Assembly (NCBI RefSeq): GCF_002086125.1
Contig: NZ_MVHG01000016.1
Coordinates: 29,895-93,894, forward strand
Length of the DNA: 64,000 nucleotides
Direction of reading: 5' to 3'
Source of the DNA: Mycobacterium arosiense ATCC BAA-1401 = DSM 45069
Lineage (GTDB): Bacteria; Actinomycetota; Actinomycetes; Mycobacteriales; Mycobacteriaceae
Position numbers and translations under genes: made by a program. A model generated the notes under the pieces. The model saw only the letters and a list, made by a program, of their open reading frames with translations. It ran no database searches and had not been told where the DNA came from. This document shows positions 28,749 to 36,957 of the stretch, one piece after another (position 1 is the first letter of the stretch; each line of letters starts with the position of its first letter).

Positions 28749-29384
28749 ATGAATAAGGTGCGGACATCCGCGCTCGGCCTGACAGCTGCCGCCCTGTTGA
28801 TCGGCGCCACGGTGGCGGGTTGCGGAGGGGACAAAAGCTCGACGGGATCCTCGGGTTCGGCCTCGTCGTCCAGCTCGGCTGGTTCGACGAGCCCTTCGGC
28901 CAGTGCGGCCCCGCGCGCACCGGGGGCCCCGGTGGACTACAGCAACCTGCTGATCAAGCCCAGCGACGTGGGACTCAATGCCACCGCCGACGGCCCGCCG
29001 AGCCAAAATCCCAGCGGCATCACCGGTGTGGGACAGGTTTTCAAGAACCCCGACGGCAAGCGCACCATCATCGACACGATCGCGGTCTTTCCCGATGCGG
29101 CCACCGCAGCCCAGACCGCGGCGAACATGCGCGACGTCGTCGGAAAGAAGGTCAACGGCGCGCAACAGCCTATCGACGTCGGAACCAACGGGTTCATGGT
29201 GATCGGTCAGGGAACCGACCCGGCCAACCCGATGGAGATCTCCGAGGCGGTGTTCGTCGAGGGCAGGGCCATGGTCGATTTGGAGTCCGACTGTGTCACC
29301 GGCAATCCCACCCCGGCCGACGTGTTGCTCGATCTCGCTCGCAAGCAAGACGCCGCGGTCAAAGCGGGCCTACCGGCTAGCTGA
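28749..29384 (+). CDS. Secreted lipoprotein of unknown function
   Basis: A 211-residue lipoprotein: signal peptide with lipobox TVAGC (lipid-modified C25), then a Ser-rich linker (about 26-55) typical of mycobacterial surface lipoproteins, then a compact domain beginning VDYSNLLIKPSDVGL. An AAGGAGG ribosome-binding site lies 6 bases before the ATG. The domain is reminiscent of small mycobacterial lipoproteins, but I cannot assign a family. It converges on the lppI-like gene and overlaps its 3' end by eight bases. Confidence 0.82.
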   Translation: MNKVRTSALGLTAAALLIGATVAGCGGDKSSTGSSGSASSSSSAGSTSPSASAAPRAPGAPVDYSNLLIKPSDVGLNATADGPPSQNPSGITGVGQVFKNPDGKRTIIDTIAVFPDAATAAQTAANMRDVVGKKVNGAQQPIDVGTNGFMVIGQGTDPANPMEISEAVFVEGRAMVDLESDCVTGNPTPADVLLDLARKQDAAVKAGLPAS

Positions 29385-30093
29385 GCGGCGAGCTTTTCGC
29401 GACCATCGTCGGCGGCCTCAGCAGCTGAAGGCCACGCCGACACCATCCGGCGGCGGCGCCGATTTCAGGCAGCCGAACGGCTCGATACCGGTGGGGCTGA
29501 ACTTGGCCCGCCGACTGGTGCGCATAGTTCACGCAGTAGAGACCGGTCTGGTCGGCGCGGCACCGGTAGTCACCGAACGACAGCGAGTTTCCGTTCGCCA
29601 GTTCCGGCCCGTTGCCGTTGAGGAATGGGCCGGGATCGGCGCGGGCGGACCCGATCTGCAGGTTCACCCCGTCGAAGCCGATCCAACCGCCTTGCCACTG
29701 GCCATAGGCGGTCGCGGGGGCCGGCGGTGGATTGATCAAATTCACCAGGCAGGCCAGAGCGCCGCCGGTGTGTTTGGCGTCCGTCATGCAGGAGACCTTG
29801 CCAGCCATCGCGGAAAGAGCGATGTCGTCGCCGAGGGGCGTGGTCGCCCCGTCGCGGGTGGCGGTGTGAAAGCGGCCGGGATCGGCGGGGTGGCCGGCCT
29901 CTATCCAGGCGATGACGTCGGAGATTGCCGCACCGGCGCCCGGCACGCTGGTTGGTCCGCGCGCTTGGCTTCCCGGTGCGCTGGGGCCGGTGGATGTTTG
30001 GGCGGTGCTCGGGCTCGGCGCCGAATGGCCGCCCGTGGTGTGGGAGCACCCGGCGACCAGTAGTGACGCGGCGATCATCGCAGCTTTCCGCAT
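29377..30093 (-). CDS. lppI: Lipoprotein LppI
   Basis: A 238-residue lipoprotein with a short signal peptide and lipobox LVAGC (C16), then a Ser/Pro/Thr-rich linker and a globular domain with several Cys residues (VSCMTDAK, ALACLVNL, DYRCRADQTGLYCVN). Its place and orientation, divergent from lipT and downstream of the Rv2047c-like gene, match Rv2046 (lppI) in M. tuberculosis. The function of LppI is not established. The 3' end overlaps the converging lipoprotein gene. Confidence 0.82.
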   Translation of the reverse strand: MRKAAMIAASLLVAGCSHTTGGHSAPSPSTAQTSTGPSAPGSQARGPTSVPGAGAAISDVIAWIEAGHPADPGRFHTATRDGATTPLGDDIALSAMAGKVSCMTDAKHTGGALACLVNLINPPPAPATAYGQWQGGWIGFDGVNLQIGSARADPGPFLNGNGPELANGNSLSFGDYRCRADQTGLYCVNYAHQSAGQVQPHRYRAVRLPEIGAAAGWCRRGLQLLRPPTMVAKSSPLS

Positions 30094-30172
30094 TCAGTCA
30101 GGCTAACCGCCGCGCCGGGCGATTAAGGCGCTGCGCGCGCGTTACGACCGTCATGTCGGTTACCGTCGGGTT

Positions 30173-31690
30173 ATGCATGACCGCACCGTCCGCGCACGCA
30201 CGGCCATCGGCACCGTCGAAGGCTTCACCCGCGACGGGGTCAATAGGTGGCGGTCGATCCCGTATGCCCGTCCACCGGTGGGCAGCCTGCGCTTCCGGGC
30301 GCCGCTGCCGGCCCAGCCGTGGTCGGGCGTTCGGCACTGCCATGGCTTCGGCAACTGCGCGCCCCAGCAGCGCCGTTACACCCTGCTCGGCATATCGGGT
30401 CTGGGAGGCCGCTATCAGCCGATGAGCGAGGACTGTCTCACCCTCAACGTCGTGACGCCCGAGGGTGAGGCCGAGGGACCGCTGCCCGTCATGGTGTTCA
30501 TCCACGGCGGCGGGTACTTCCTGGGCAGCTCGGCCACACCGCTCTACGACGGCGCGGCCTTGGCGCGGCGGGGATGTGTGTACGTGTCGGTCAACTACCG
30601 ACTGGGCGCGCTGGGGTGCGTGGATTTTTCGTCGTTGTCGACGCCGGAGATCACCATCGAGAGCAACCTGTACCTGCGCGATCTGGTGCTGGCGCTGCAG
30701 TGGGTTCGTGACAACATCGCGGGGTTCGGCGGTGATCCGGACAACGTCACCATCTTCGGCGAGAGCGCGGGTGCGTGCATCACCGCCTCGCTGTTGGCGG
30801 TGCCGGCCGCCAAAGGCCTGTTCGCCCGGGCCATCTCGGAGAGCCCGGCCTCGGGCCTGGTGCGGTCGAAAGAGGTTGCCGCTGAGTTCGCCAACCGCTT
30901 CGCCGGCCTGCTGGGCGTGCGCAAACAAGACGCCGCCAACGCCCTGATGCAGGCGCCCGCGGCGCAACTGGTGCAAACCCAACACCGGTTGATCGACGAG
31001 GGCATGCAGAACAGGCTAGGCGCCTTCCCGATTGGCCCGGTCGTCGGCGACGACATCCTGCCAGTGGATCCGGTCGAGGCGATGCGGCGCGGTGAGGCCC
31101 ACCCGGTTCCGCTGATCGTGGGCACTAATGCCGAAGAAGGCCGGCTGTTCACCCGCTTCCTCGCGATGTTGCCGACCAACGAGACGATGGTCGAAGAACT
31201 GCTTGCCGAAGCGGAACCCGCTATCCGCGAACGCATTACCGCCGCATATCCCAACTACCCCGAGCGGGAGGCCTGCATCCAGCTCGGCGGTGACTTCGCC
31301 TTCGCCTCGGCGGCCTGGCAGATCGCGGAGGCTCACGGCGCGCACGCGCCGACCTACTTCTACCGATACGACTACGCGCCGCGCACACTGCGCTGGTCGG
31401 GTTTCGGGGCCACCCACGCCACCGAGTTGCTCGCCGTTTTCGACGTCTACCGCACCAGATTCGGCGCGTTGTTGACGGCGGCGGCGGACCGGCGGGCCGC
31501 GTTGCGGGTCAGCAATCAAGTGCAACGGCGTTGGCGCGCATTCAGCCGGACCGGCGTGCCGGGGGAGGACTGGCCCCGCTACACCGCCGAGGAGCGTGCC
31601 GTAATGGTCTTCGACCGCAGGTCCCGGATCGAGTTCGATCCACACCCGCATCGCCGAATGGCATGGGACGGCTTCTCACTGGCGCGTTGA
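30173..31690 (+). CDS. lipT: Type B carboxylesterase LipT
   Basis: A 505-residue alpha/beta hydrolase of the carboxylesterase type B family, close in size to M. tuberculosis LipT. The nucleophile elbow is GESAGA, the oxyanion loop HGGGYFLGSS, and EDCLTLNV is the family signature; the acid is probably the Glu in GTNAEEGRLF and the His in GFGATHATELL. It has no signal peptide, so it is likely cytosolic and hydrolyses short to medium acyl esters. It is divergent from lppI across 79 bases, as in M. tuberculosis. Confidence 0.93.
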   Translation: MHDRTVRARTAIGTVEGFTRDGVNRWRSIPYARPPVGSLRFRAPLPAQPWSGVRHCHGFGNCAPQQRRYTLLGISGLGGRYQPMSEDCLTLNVVTPEGEAEGPLPVMVFIHGGGYFLGSSATPLYDGAALARRGCVYVSVNYRLGALGCVDFSSLSTPEITIESNLYLRDLVLALQWVRDNIAGFGGDPDNVTIFGESAGACITASLLAVPAAKGLFARAISESPASGLVRSKEVAAEFANRFAGLLGVRKQDAANALMQAPAAQLVQTQHRLIDEGMQNRLGAFPIGPVVGDDILPVDPVEAMRRGEAHPVPLIVGTNAEEGRLFTRFLAMLPTNETMVEELLAEAEPAIRERITAAYPNYPEREACIQLGGDFAFASAAWQIAEAHGAHAPTYFYRYDYAPRTLRWSGFGATHATELLAVFDVYRTRFGALLTAAADRRAALRVSNQVQRRWRAFSRTGVPGEDWPRYTAEERAVMVFDRRSRIEFDPHPHRRMAWDGFSLAR

Positions 31691-31708
31691 CCTGTCACGC
31701 TAACCCAC

Positions 31709-33718
31709 ATGCATGCCGAGACCGAGCAAGTCATCGAACGACCCAGTGACCTCACCACCGCCTGGTTGGCCGCGGTCATCGGCACCGGACCCATCGCCGA
31801 CTTCTCGGTGGAGCGCATCGGCACCGGGCAGATGAGCGAGTGCTACCGGGTCCGGCTCAACTATGCCGAGGCCGACGGCGGACCCGAGTCGGTGGTGCTG
31901 AAGGTCGCGGCCACCGATCCCGTGAGCCGCCAGACGGGGCTGGCGCTGGGGCTCTACGAGCGGGAGGTCCGCTTTTACGGCGACATCGCGCCGCGGTTGG
32001 GTGGGCCCATCGCGCCCTGCTATCACGCGGCGATCGACACCTCGACAGGTGTGTTCGATCTGCTGTTGGGCGATGCCGGGCCGGCCGTCGTCGGTGATGA
32101 AATCGCCGGAGCCACAATCGAACAGGCCCGCCTCGGCACCGTCGAGCTGGGACGTCTGCATGGGCCACTGCTCGGTGACCTCGCACTGGCTCAGGCGCCG
32201 TGGCTCAACCGCGACGCGCCGCTGAACCAGGCCATGATCACCCCGCTGTACGCGGGTTTCGTCGACCGCTACGGCGACCAGATCGCACCGGAGCACCGCG
32301 TGGTGTGTGAACGGCTGGTGGCCGCGTTCGACGGCTACCTTGCCCAGGAAGCGGAGGCGTCCGAGCGGGGCCGCGTGCAGGGCCTGGTGCATGGCGACTA
32401 TCGCCTGGACAACATGCTGTTCGGTACCGAGGGCGCCGATCGCGCCCTGACGGTGGTCGATTGGCAGACCGTGTCGTGGGGTCCGGCGCTGACCGACCTT
32501 TCCTACTTCCTCGGTTGCGCGTTGTCCACAGAGGATCGCCGGCGGCACTACGACGCGCTGCTGCGGGCCTATCACGAGGCGCTGGGTCCGGCGGCGCCAC
32601 TGACTCTGGCCGACGTCGCCGACGGTGTGCGACGGCAGAGCTTTTTCGGGGTGATGATGGCGATCGTCTCGTCGATGCTGGTCGAGCGCACCGACCGCGG
32701 CGATCAGTTGTTCATGACGATGCTGCGGCGGCACTGCGACCACGTCCTCGACACGGATGCGCTGTCGACGCTGCCCGCCGCGGCGGCACCCGAGCCTATG
32801 CAGCCGGCCGTCGAGGACGAACTTGCCCATGAGCCCACCGCCGAACCCCTGTGGAGCGAGAGTTGGTACGCCGACTTCGCCGACGCAGCACAGGGATTGG
32901 GTGGCTGGTTCCGGCTCGGGCGGGTGGCCAACGAGCAGATTGCGTGGGTGCACATGTTGTTGTGCGGACCCGACATGCCGACCGTCGCCGTGGATGCGCA
33001 AGTGCCGCTGCCGTCGGATCCGTGGTCCGTGCGGGCCGACGACTTCGAGCTCGGACATTCCGCCGACGCGCCCCTGCGGAGTTATCGCGTCGACGTGCGG
33101 GCGCGGGCCCGGGCCTACCCTGATCCGTCGGCGTTGCTGCGCGGGGAGCCCGGCGCACCCGTCGAGATGAGCCTGAACTTGGTGTGGGCCACCGACGGCA
33201 CCCCGTACAAATACGCCGTGACGACGCGCTATGAAATCCCGTGCACCGTCTCGGGCAGCGTCACCGTCGCCGACACCAGCTACCGCCTGGATTCCGTTGC
33301 GGGCCAACGTGATCACTCGTGGGGCGTGCGCGATTGGTGGGGCATGGATTGGATCTGGAGCGCGCTGCACCTCGACGACGGCACGCATCTGCACGGCGTG
33401 AACATCCGGATCCCCGGGGCGCCCGCGTTCAGCGTCGGCTATGCGCAGGCTGCCGACGGCAAGGTCACCGAGCTGCAAACCGTCGATTCACGAGAGTCGT
33501 TCGCCGACAACGGGTTACCGCTCGACGCGACCCTGGCGCTGGAGCCGGCGCAGATCACCGCGGACGCGGACGTGCGCGGCCACGCGCCGGTGCGGCTCGT
33601 CGCACGGGACGGGCGGGTCAGCCAGTTCCCGCGCGTGTGGGCGACCATCAGCACGGCCGACGGGCGCCGCGGTGTCGGTTGGCTGGAATGGAACCGCAAC
33701 CTCGGCGAACAGACTTAG
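31709..33718 (+). CDS. Phosphotransferase-like protein fused to a beta-rich C-terminal domain
   Basis: A 669-residue two-part protein. Residues 1-370 are an aminoglycoside/choline kinase-like (APH) domain with the catalytic-loop VHGDYRLDNML and the metal-binding VVDWQTVSWG. Residues 375-669 form a separate beta-rich domain; RDHSWGVRDWWGMDW and LHLDDGTHLHGVNIR resemble the DHSWG segment of lipocalin/AttH-like domains often found beside APH-type genes in mycobacteria. Such fusions are probably small-molecule or lipid kinases with an attached ligand domain; no substrate can be named. It starts 18 bases after lipT and ends directly against the gluconokinase start. As I recall, it is absent from this position in M. 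tuberculosis. Confidence 0.82.
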   Translation: MHAETEQVIERPSDLTTAWLAAVIGTGPIADFSVERIGTGQMSECYRVRLNYAEADGGPESVVLKVAATDPVSRQTGLALGLYEREVRFYGDIAPRLGGPIAPCYHAAIDTSTGVFDLLLGDAGPAVVGDEIAGATIEQARLGTVELGRLHGPLLGDLALAQAPWLNRDAPLNQAMITPLYAGFVDRYGDQIAPEHRVVCERLVAAFDGYLAQEAEASERGRVQGLVHGDYRLDNMLFGTEGADRALTVVDWQTVSWGPALTDLSYFLGCALSTEDRRRHYDALLRAYHEALGPAAPLTLADVADGVRRQSFFGVMMAIVSSMLVERTDRGDQLFMTMLRRHCDHVLDTDALSTLPAAAAPEPMQPAVEDELAHEPTAEPLWSESWYADFADAAQGLGGWFRLGRVANEQIAWVHMLLCGPDMPTVAVDAQVPLPSDPWSVRADDFELGHSADAPLRSYRVDVRARARAYPDPSALLRGEPGAPVEMSLNLVWATDGTPYKYAVTTRYEIPCTVSGSVTVADTSYRLDSVAGQRDHSWGVRDWWGMDWIWSALHLDDGTHLHGVNIRIPGAPAFSVGYAQAADGKVTELQTVDSRESFADNGLPLDATLALEPAQITADADVRGHAPVRLVARDGRVSQFPRVWATISTADGRRGVGWLEWNRNLGEQT

Positions 33719-34213
33719 GTGAGCGGATCGGCTCCCGTTGTCGTGATGGGCGTCACCGGGTCGGGCAAATCGACGGTGGGGGCGGCGCTCGCGCGACGCC
33801 TGCGGGTCCCGTTCGTCGACGCCGACACCCTGCACCCGCCCGCCAACGTCGCCAAGATGGCGGCCGGTGAACCGCTCGACGACGACGACCGCTATCCCTG
33901 GTTGGAGAAGGTGGGCGAATGGTTGGCCGCCCATCGCGACGGCGCGGTCGTGAGTTGTTCGGCGCTGAAAAGGAAATACCGCGATCGGTTGCGGGCGCAC
34001 TGTCCGGGCGTGCGATTCCTGCACCTGTCGGGTTCGGCGGAGCTGATCGGCGCCCGGCTGGCAGCGCGCACCGATCACTTCATGCCTCCCACGCTGTTGC
34101 GCTCGCAACTGGACACCCTGGAGCCCCTCGGTCCCGACGAGGCCGGCATGACCGTCGGCGTCGGCCCCGATGTCGGCGCGATCGTGGACACCGTCGTGCG
34201 GGCGCGCGAATAG
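33719..34213 (+). CDS. gntK: Gluconokinase
   Basis: A 164-residue P-loop kinase of the GntK/shikimate-kinase-like group. The GTG start follows the preceding stop with no gap. Walker A is GVTGSGKSTVG; FVDADTLHPPANVAKMAAGEPLDDDDRYPWL is the classic GntK substrate region, of which DADxxH is the signature; VVSCSALKRKYRD and HFMPPTLLRSQLDTLEPL complete the family pattern. It phosphorylates D-gluconate to 6-phosphogluconate, feeding the pentose phosphate route. No gluconate transporter is nearby. Confidence 0.95.
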   Translation: MSGSAPVVVMGVTGSGKSTVGAALARRLRVPFVDADTLHPPANVAKMAAGEPLDDDDRYPWLEKVGEWLAAHRDGAVVSCSALKRKYRDRLRAHCPGVRFLHLSGSAELIGARLAARTDHFMPPTLLRSQLDTLEPLGPDEAGMTVGVGPDVGAIVDTVVRARE

Positions 34214-34231
34214 CCGCGGCGGGCGCCGCGG

Positions 34232-34246
34232 TGTAGCATTGTGCTA
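34232..34246. promoter_or_regulatory. Palindrome upstream of the ParD-like/zeta pair
   Basis: GTAGCA-TTG-TGCTAC is a perfect 6+6 inverted repeat, and a related half (GTTGTGCTGC) follows at 34257-34266. The repeat sits 35 bases before the antitoxin-like start at 34281, a typical place for autoregulation of a toxin-antitoxin operon. Its function is inferred. Confidence 0.5.
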
Positions 34247-34280
34247 CAACTTGTAACGTTGTGCTGCATGGGAGGAAGTC

Positions 34281-34670
34281 ATGGCCGAGGCCGTCGATCG
34301 GGTCACCCGCGTCGCATCCGATCTGATGGACAGCGCGGCCGCCGAGGGCGCCCGGCAGAGCCGCTCGGCCAAGCAGCAACTCGACCACTGGGCACGGGTG
34401 GGACGGGCGGTATCCAGCCAGCACACCGCCTCGCGGCGGCGGGTCGAAGCCGCGCTCGCCGGGCAGCTGGCGACCGGGGAGCTCACCGTCGAGGAGGGCG
34501 TGGTGTTCAACGCCGAGATCTCCGCGGCCATCGAGGAAAGCCTGGCGCGCGCCAACTACGGGGCCACGCTGGCCGGGCAGGGCGTCACCACCGTGGCCCT
34601 CAACGACGACGGCGAGATCGTCGAGCACCGCCCCGACGGCGCCGCCGCGGTGCTCGGGGGCACCCGCTGA
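34281..34670 (+). CDS. ParD-like antitoxin-type protein
   Basis: A 129-residue protein. The N-terminal part (VTRVASDLMDSAAAEG, then SAKQQLDHWARVGRAVSSQ) fits the ParD-like family in which a ribbon-helix-helix-like DNA-binding region is followed by a helical tail. GGAGG lies 7 bases before the ATG. It precedes the zeta-toxin-like gene by 30 bases, the usual antitoxin-first order. Pairing of ParD-like proteins with a zeta-type kinase is unlike the classical epsilon-zeta pair and needs testing. Confidence 0.68.
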   Translation: MAEAVDRVTRVASDLMDSAAAEGARQSRSAKQQLDHWARVGRAVSSQHTASRRRVEAALAGQLATGELTVEEGVVFNAEISAAIEESLARANYGATLAGQGVTTVALNDDGEIVEHRPDGAAAVLGGTR

Positions 34671-34700
34671 TCCGGCGGTCGTCAGCGGTTCGGCGGTCCG

Positions 34701-35279
34701 ATGGATCGACTTGACCTGGTGGTCGGGCCGAACGGTGCCGGTAAGTCGACGTTCATCGCGCTCACGCTGGCGCCGCTGTTGTCGGGCAGCCTCGTGGTCA
34801 ATGCCGACGAAATCGCAAGGCAGCGCTGGCCGGAGGATCCGGCATCGCACTCCTACGACGCCGCGCGCGTCGCCGCCGACACCCGCGCGAAGCTGATCGA
34901 GCTGCGCCGGTCCTTCGTCGCCGAGACCGTGTTTTCCCACCCCGCCAAACTCGACCTCGTCAAGGCGGCCCGTGATGCGGGCTTCACCGTCGTCCTGCAC
35001 GTGCTGCTCGTCCCGGAAGACCTTGCGGTCGAACGTGTTCGACGCCGGGTGCAAGCCGGCGGCCACGACGTCCCGGAAGCCAAGATCCGTCAGCGCCACC
35101 GCCGCCTGTGGGTGCCCGTTGCCGAGGCCATCGCCCTGTCCGACCTCGCGACGGTCTACGACAACAGCCGCCTGCGCGGCCCGCGCATTGTGGCGCGACT
35201 CAGCGGCGGCCTGACCGTCGGCGCGCCCGACTGGCCTACGTGGGCGCCGGAGATTCTGCGCGCCCGCTGGCCCGACTAG
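34701..35279 (+). CDS. Zeta-toxin-like P-loop kinase
   Basis: A 192-residue P-loop NTPase of the zeta-toxin/small AAA group. It has Walker A GPNGAGKST near the N-terminus, VVNADEIARQRWP (the Asp-containing substrate loop) and FVAETVFSHP, then VLHVLLVPEDLAVERVRRRV with Arg residues of the lid. Zeta toxins phosphorylate UDP-N-acetylglucosamine and poison wall synthesis; many chromosomal relatives are uncharacterised and may act on other small molecules. It follows the ParD-like gene, so a toxin-antitoxin module is likely but not proven. Confidence 0.8.
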   Translation: MDRLDLVVGPNGAGKSTFIALTLAPLLSGSLVVNADEIARQRWPEDPASHSYDAARVAADTRAKLIELRRSFVAETVFSHPAKLDLVKAARDAGFTVVLHVLLVPEDLAVERVRRRVQAGGHDVPEAKIRQRHRRLWVPVAEAIALSDLATVYDNSRLRGPRIVARLSGGLTVGAPDWPTWAPEILRARWPD

Positions 35280-35311
35280 CTCGCGGCGTCACGCCGATGG
35301 CGGCTGCCTGG

Positions 35312-36301
35312 CTACCAGGGCAGCTTGCGGCGACCGGTCTCGACCTGAGCGGCGGCCCGCTCGCGGGCGGTCCCGGCCAGGTCGCTGCCGCGCTGGCGCG
35401 CGGTTTCGGCGAATTCCTCGCCGCGCGTCCGCGCCGTGCCGGCCAGCTTCTCGCTGCGCTTGCGTGCCCTCTTGGCCAGCTTCTCGCTGCGCTTGCGGGC
35501 CTTCTTGGCCAGCGGCGCGGCCCGGTCGGCCGCCTCGTCGGCGAAGTCCTCGCTGCGCTTACGCGCCTTCTCCGCCAGATACGCGGCGCGCTCGGCGGCC
35601 TCGTCGGCCCATTCCTCCCCGCGCTTGCGTGCCCTCTTGGCCAGCGGCCTGCCGCGTTCGGCCGCGGTGCTGGCCAGTTCCCGGCCGCGTTCGAGGGCGG
35701 CTTCGGCGTAGGGCGCGCCGCGTTCGGCGGCCGTGCTGGCCAGTTCCCGGCCCCGTTCCGCGCCGATCTGCAAGCCGTGCGCGATGCGATCACCGATCTC
35801 GGAAAGATCGGCATCATCCGAACCGGGCCACGCCGACGACACCCGCTCGGAGAGCCGTTCCGCCGCCCGACGGCCACGCCACCCGAGCGAGGGCTTGCCG
35901 GCGGTGTCGGCGGAGGCGATCAACAATCCGCCCAGCAGGCTGAGGTCGGTGAGGAATTGCTGGCGTTTCTGGGCCTTGGCCACCGGGTCGCTTTCGTTCC
36001 AGAAAGAATGCGTCCCGAGGTTGGCCGGTAACACCGTCACCGCGAGGGCGGCCGATGCGATCCGAGGAAGTTTGCCGGTGGCAAGCAGCAGGCCGCCGCC
36101 GATCTGAACGGCCGCGGTGATCTGCGCGATCGTCTCGGGGTCGCTGGGGAGGCTGCTACTCACCGAGTCCGGCAGTGCCTGCAGGCCGTCCACCGCCGGC
36201 GCCGCAGCCTCGGCCGCGGATTTGGGGTTCAGCAGTGAATTGACGCCTTGCCCTATGAAAGCCACTGATAAGAGGGGTCGCGCGATTCTCCTGAGCACCA
36301 T
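35312..36301 (-). CDS. DoxX-family membrane protein with a long charged repeat tail
   Basis: About 329 residues from ATG 36301 (MVLRRIARPLLSVAFIGQG); an upstream start at 36334 is possible. Residues 1-150 are a DoxX-type four-helix membrane domain (QITAAVQIGGGLLLATGKL, TDLSLLGGLLIASADTAG). The C-terminal ~160 residues are a low-complexity helical tail built from short repeats around the pattern A-x-x-A-R-x-R-G/S-E-x-L/F-A (for example RGRELASTAAERG and KARKRSEKLA), rich in Ala, Arg, Lys and Glu. This should form a long amphipathic or coiled helix, perhaps binding DNA, nucleoid or envelope polymers. The tail is GC-rich and repetitive at DNA level, a likely hot spot for length variation. Confidence 0.8.
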   Translation of the reverse strand: MVLRRIARPLLSVAFIGQGVNSLLNPKSAAEAAAPAVDGLQALPDSVSSSLPSDPETIAQITAAVQIGGGLLLATGKLPRIASAALAVTVLPANLGTHSFWNESDPVAKAQKRQQFLTDLSLLGGLLIASADTAGKPSLGWRGRRAAERLSERVSSAWPGSDDADLSEIGDRIAHGLQIGAERGRELASTAAERGAPYAEAALERGRELASTAAERGRPLAKRARKRGEEWADEAAERAAYLAEKARKRSEDFADEAADRAAPLAKKARKRSEKLAKRARKRSEKLAGTARTRGEEFAETARQRGSDLAGTARERAAAQVETGRRKLPW

Positions 36302-36396
36302 GGCTCGTGTATTACCCGGCTGCTTGGCCAGCAAACCGCCGCACCGATAACCCCAGCTAAAGCCACATGGAGGCGCGCCCCGATAGGGTGGAGCGC

Positions 36397-36957
36397 GTGC
36401 GAGCGTTGATCATCGTCGACGTGCAAAACGACTTCTGCGAGGGCGGCTCGGTGCCCACCGCCCACGGCGCCGCCGTGGCGGCCGCGATCAACGACTATCT
36501 GTCCGGTGATCCGGGTTACCGGTATGTCGTGGCGACGCAGGATTTCCACATCGACCCGGGCGACCACTTCTCCGACCATCCGGATTACTCATCCTCTTGG
36601 CCGGTGCACTGCGTCGCCGGAAGCGCCGGCGCGAAACTTCGCTCGGACCTGGACATCCGGCACCTCGACGCGGTCTTCCGCAAGGGCGCGTATTCCGCGG
36701 GGTACAGCGGTTTCGAGGGCGTCGACGACGACGGGACCACCCTGCTGCAGTGGCTGCGCGAGCGGGGGGTCGACGAGGTCGATGTGGTCGGCATCGCCAC
36801 CGACTTCTGCGTCCGTCGGACCGCGGAGGACGCCGCAGCGGCAGGCCTGACCACCAGGGTGCTGGTCGACCTGACCGCGGCCGCGGGCGTTGATTCGGCG
36901 GCCGAAGCGCTGGCGGAAATGCGGTCCGCCGGCATCGAGTTGGTTGGGGGGCAATGA
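36397..36957 (+). CDS. pncA: Nicotinamidase/pyrazinamidase PncA
   Basis: A 186-residue nicotinamidase, exactly the M. tuberculosis PncA length when started at the GTG at 36397 (MRALIIVDVQNDFCEGG); the in-frame ATG at 36367 would add ten unmatched residues. The catalytic triad D8, K96, C138 and the iron/metal ligands D49, H51, H57, H71 are all in place. It converts nicotinamide to nicotinate for NAD recycling and activates pyrazinamide. Position 137, His in M. tuberculosis (ATDHC), is Phe here (ATDFC), next to the catalytic Cys. The stop overlaps the start of the next gene (ATGA), as between pncA and Rv2042c. Confidence 0.96.
   Translation: MRALIIVDVQNDFCEGGSVPTAHGAAVAAAINDYLSGDPGYRYVVATQDFHIDPGDHFSDHPDYSSSWPVHCVAGSAGAKLRSDLDIRHLDAVFRKGAYSAGYSGFEGVDDDGTTLLQWLRERGVDEVDVVGIATDFCVRRTAEDAAAAGLTTRVLVDLTAAAGVDSAAEALAEMRSAGIELVGGQ

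Noticed and set aside
31700..33478. A 592-codon open frame on the minus strand opposite the kinase fusion gene.
   Set aside because: Composition is typical antisense shadow (Arg, His and Gln rich) and the plus strand carries clear APH motifs.
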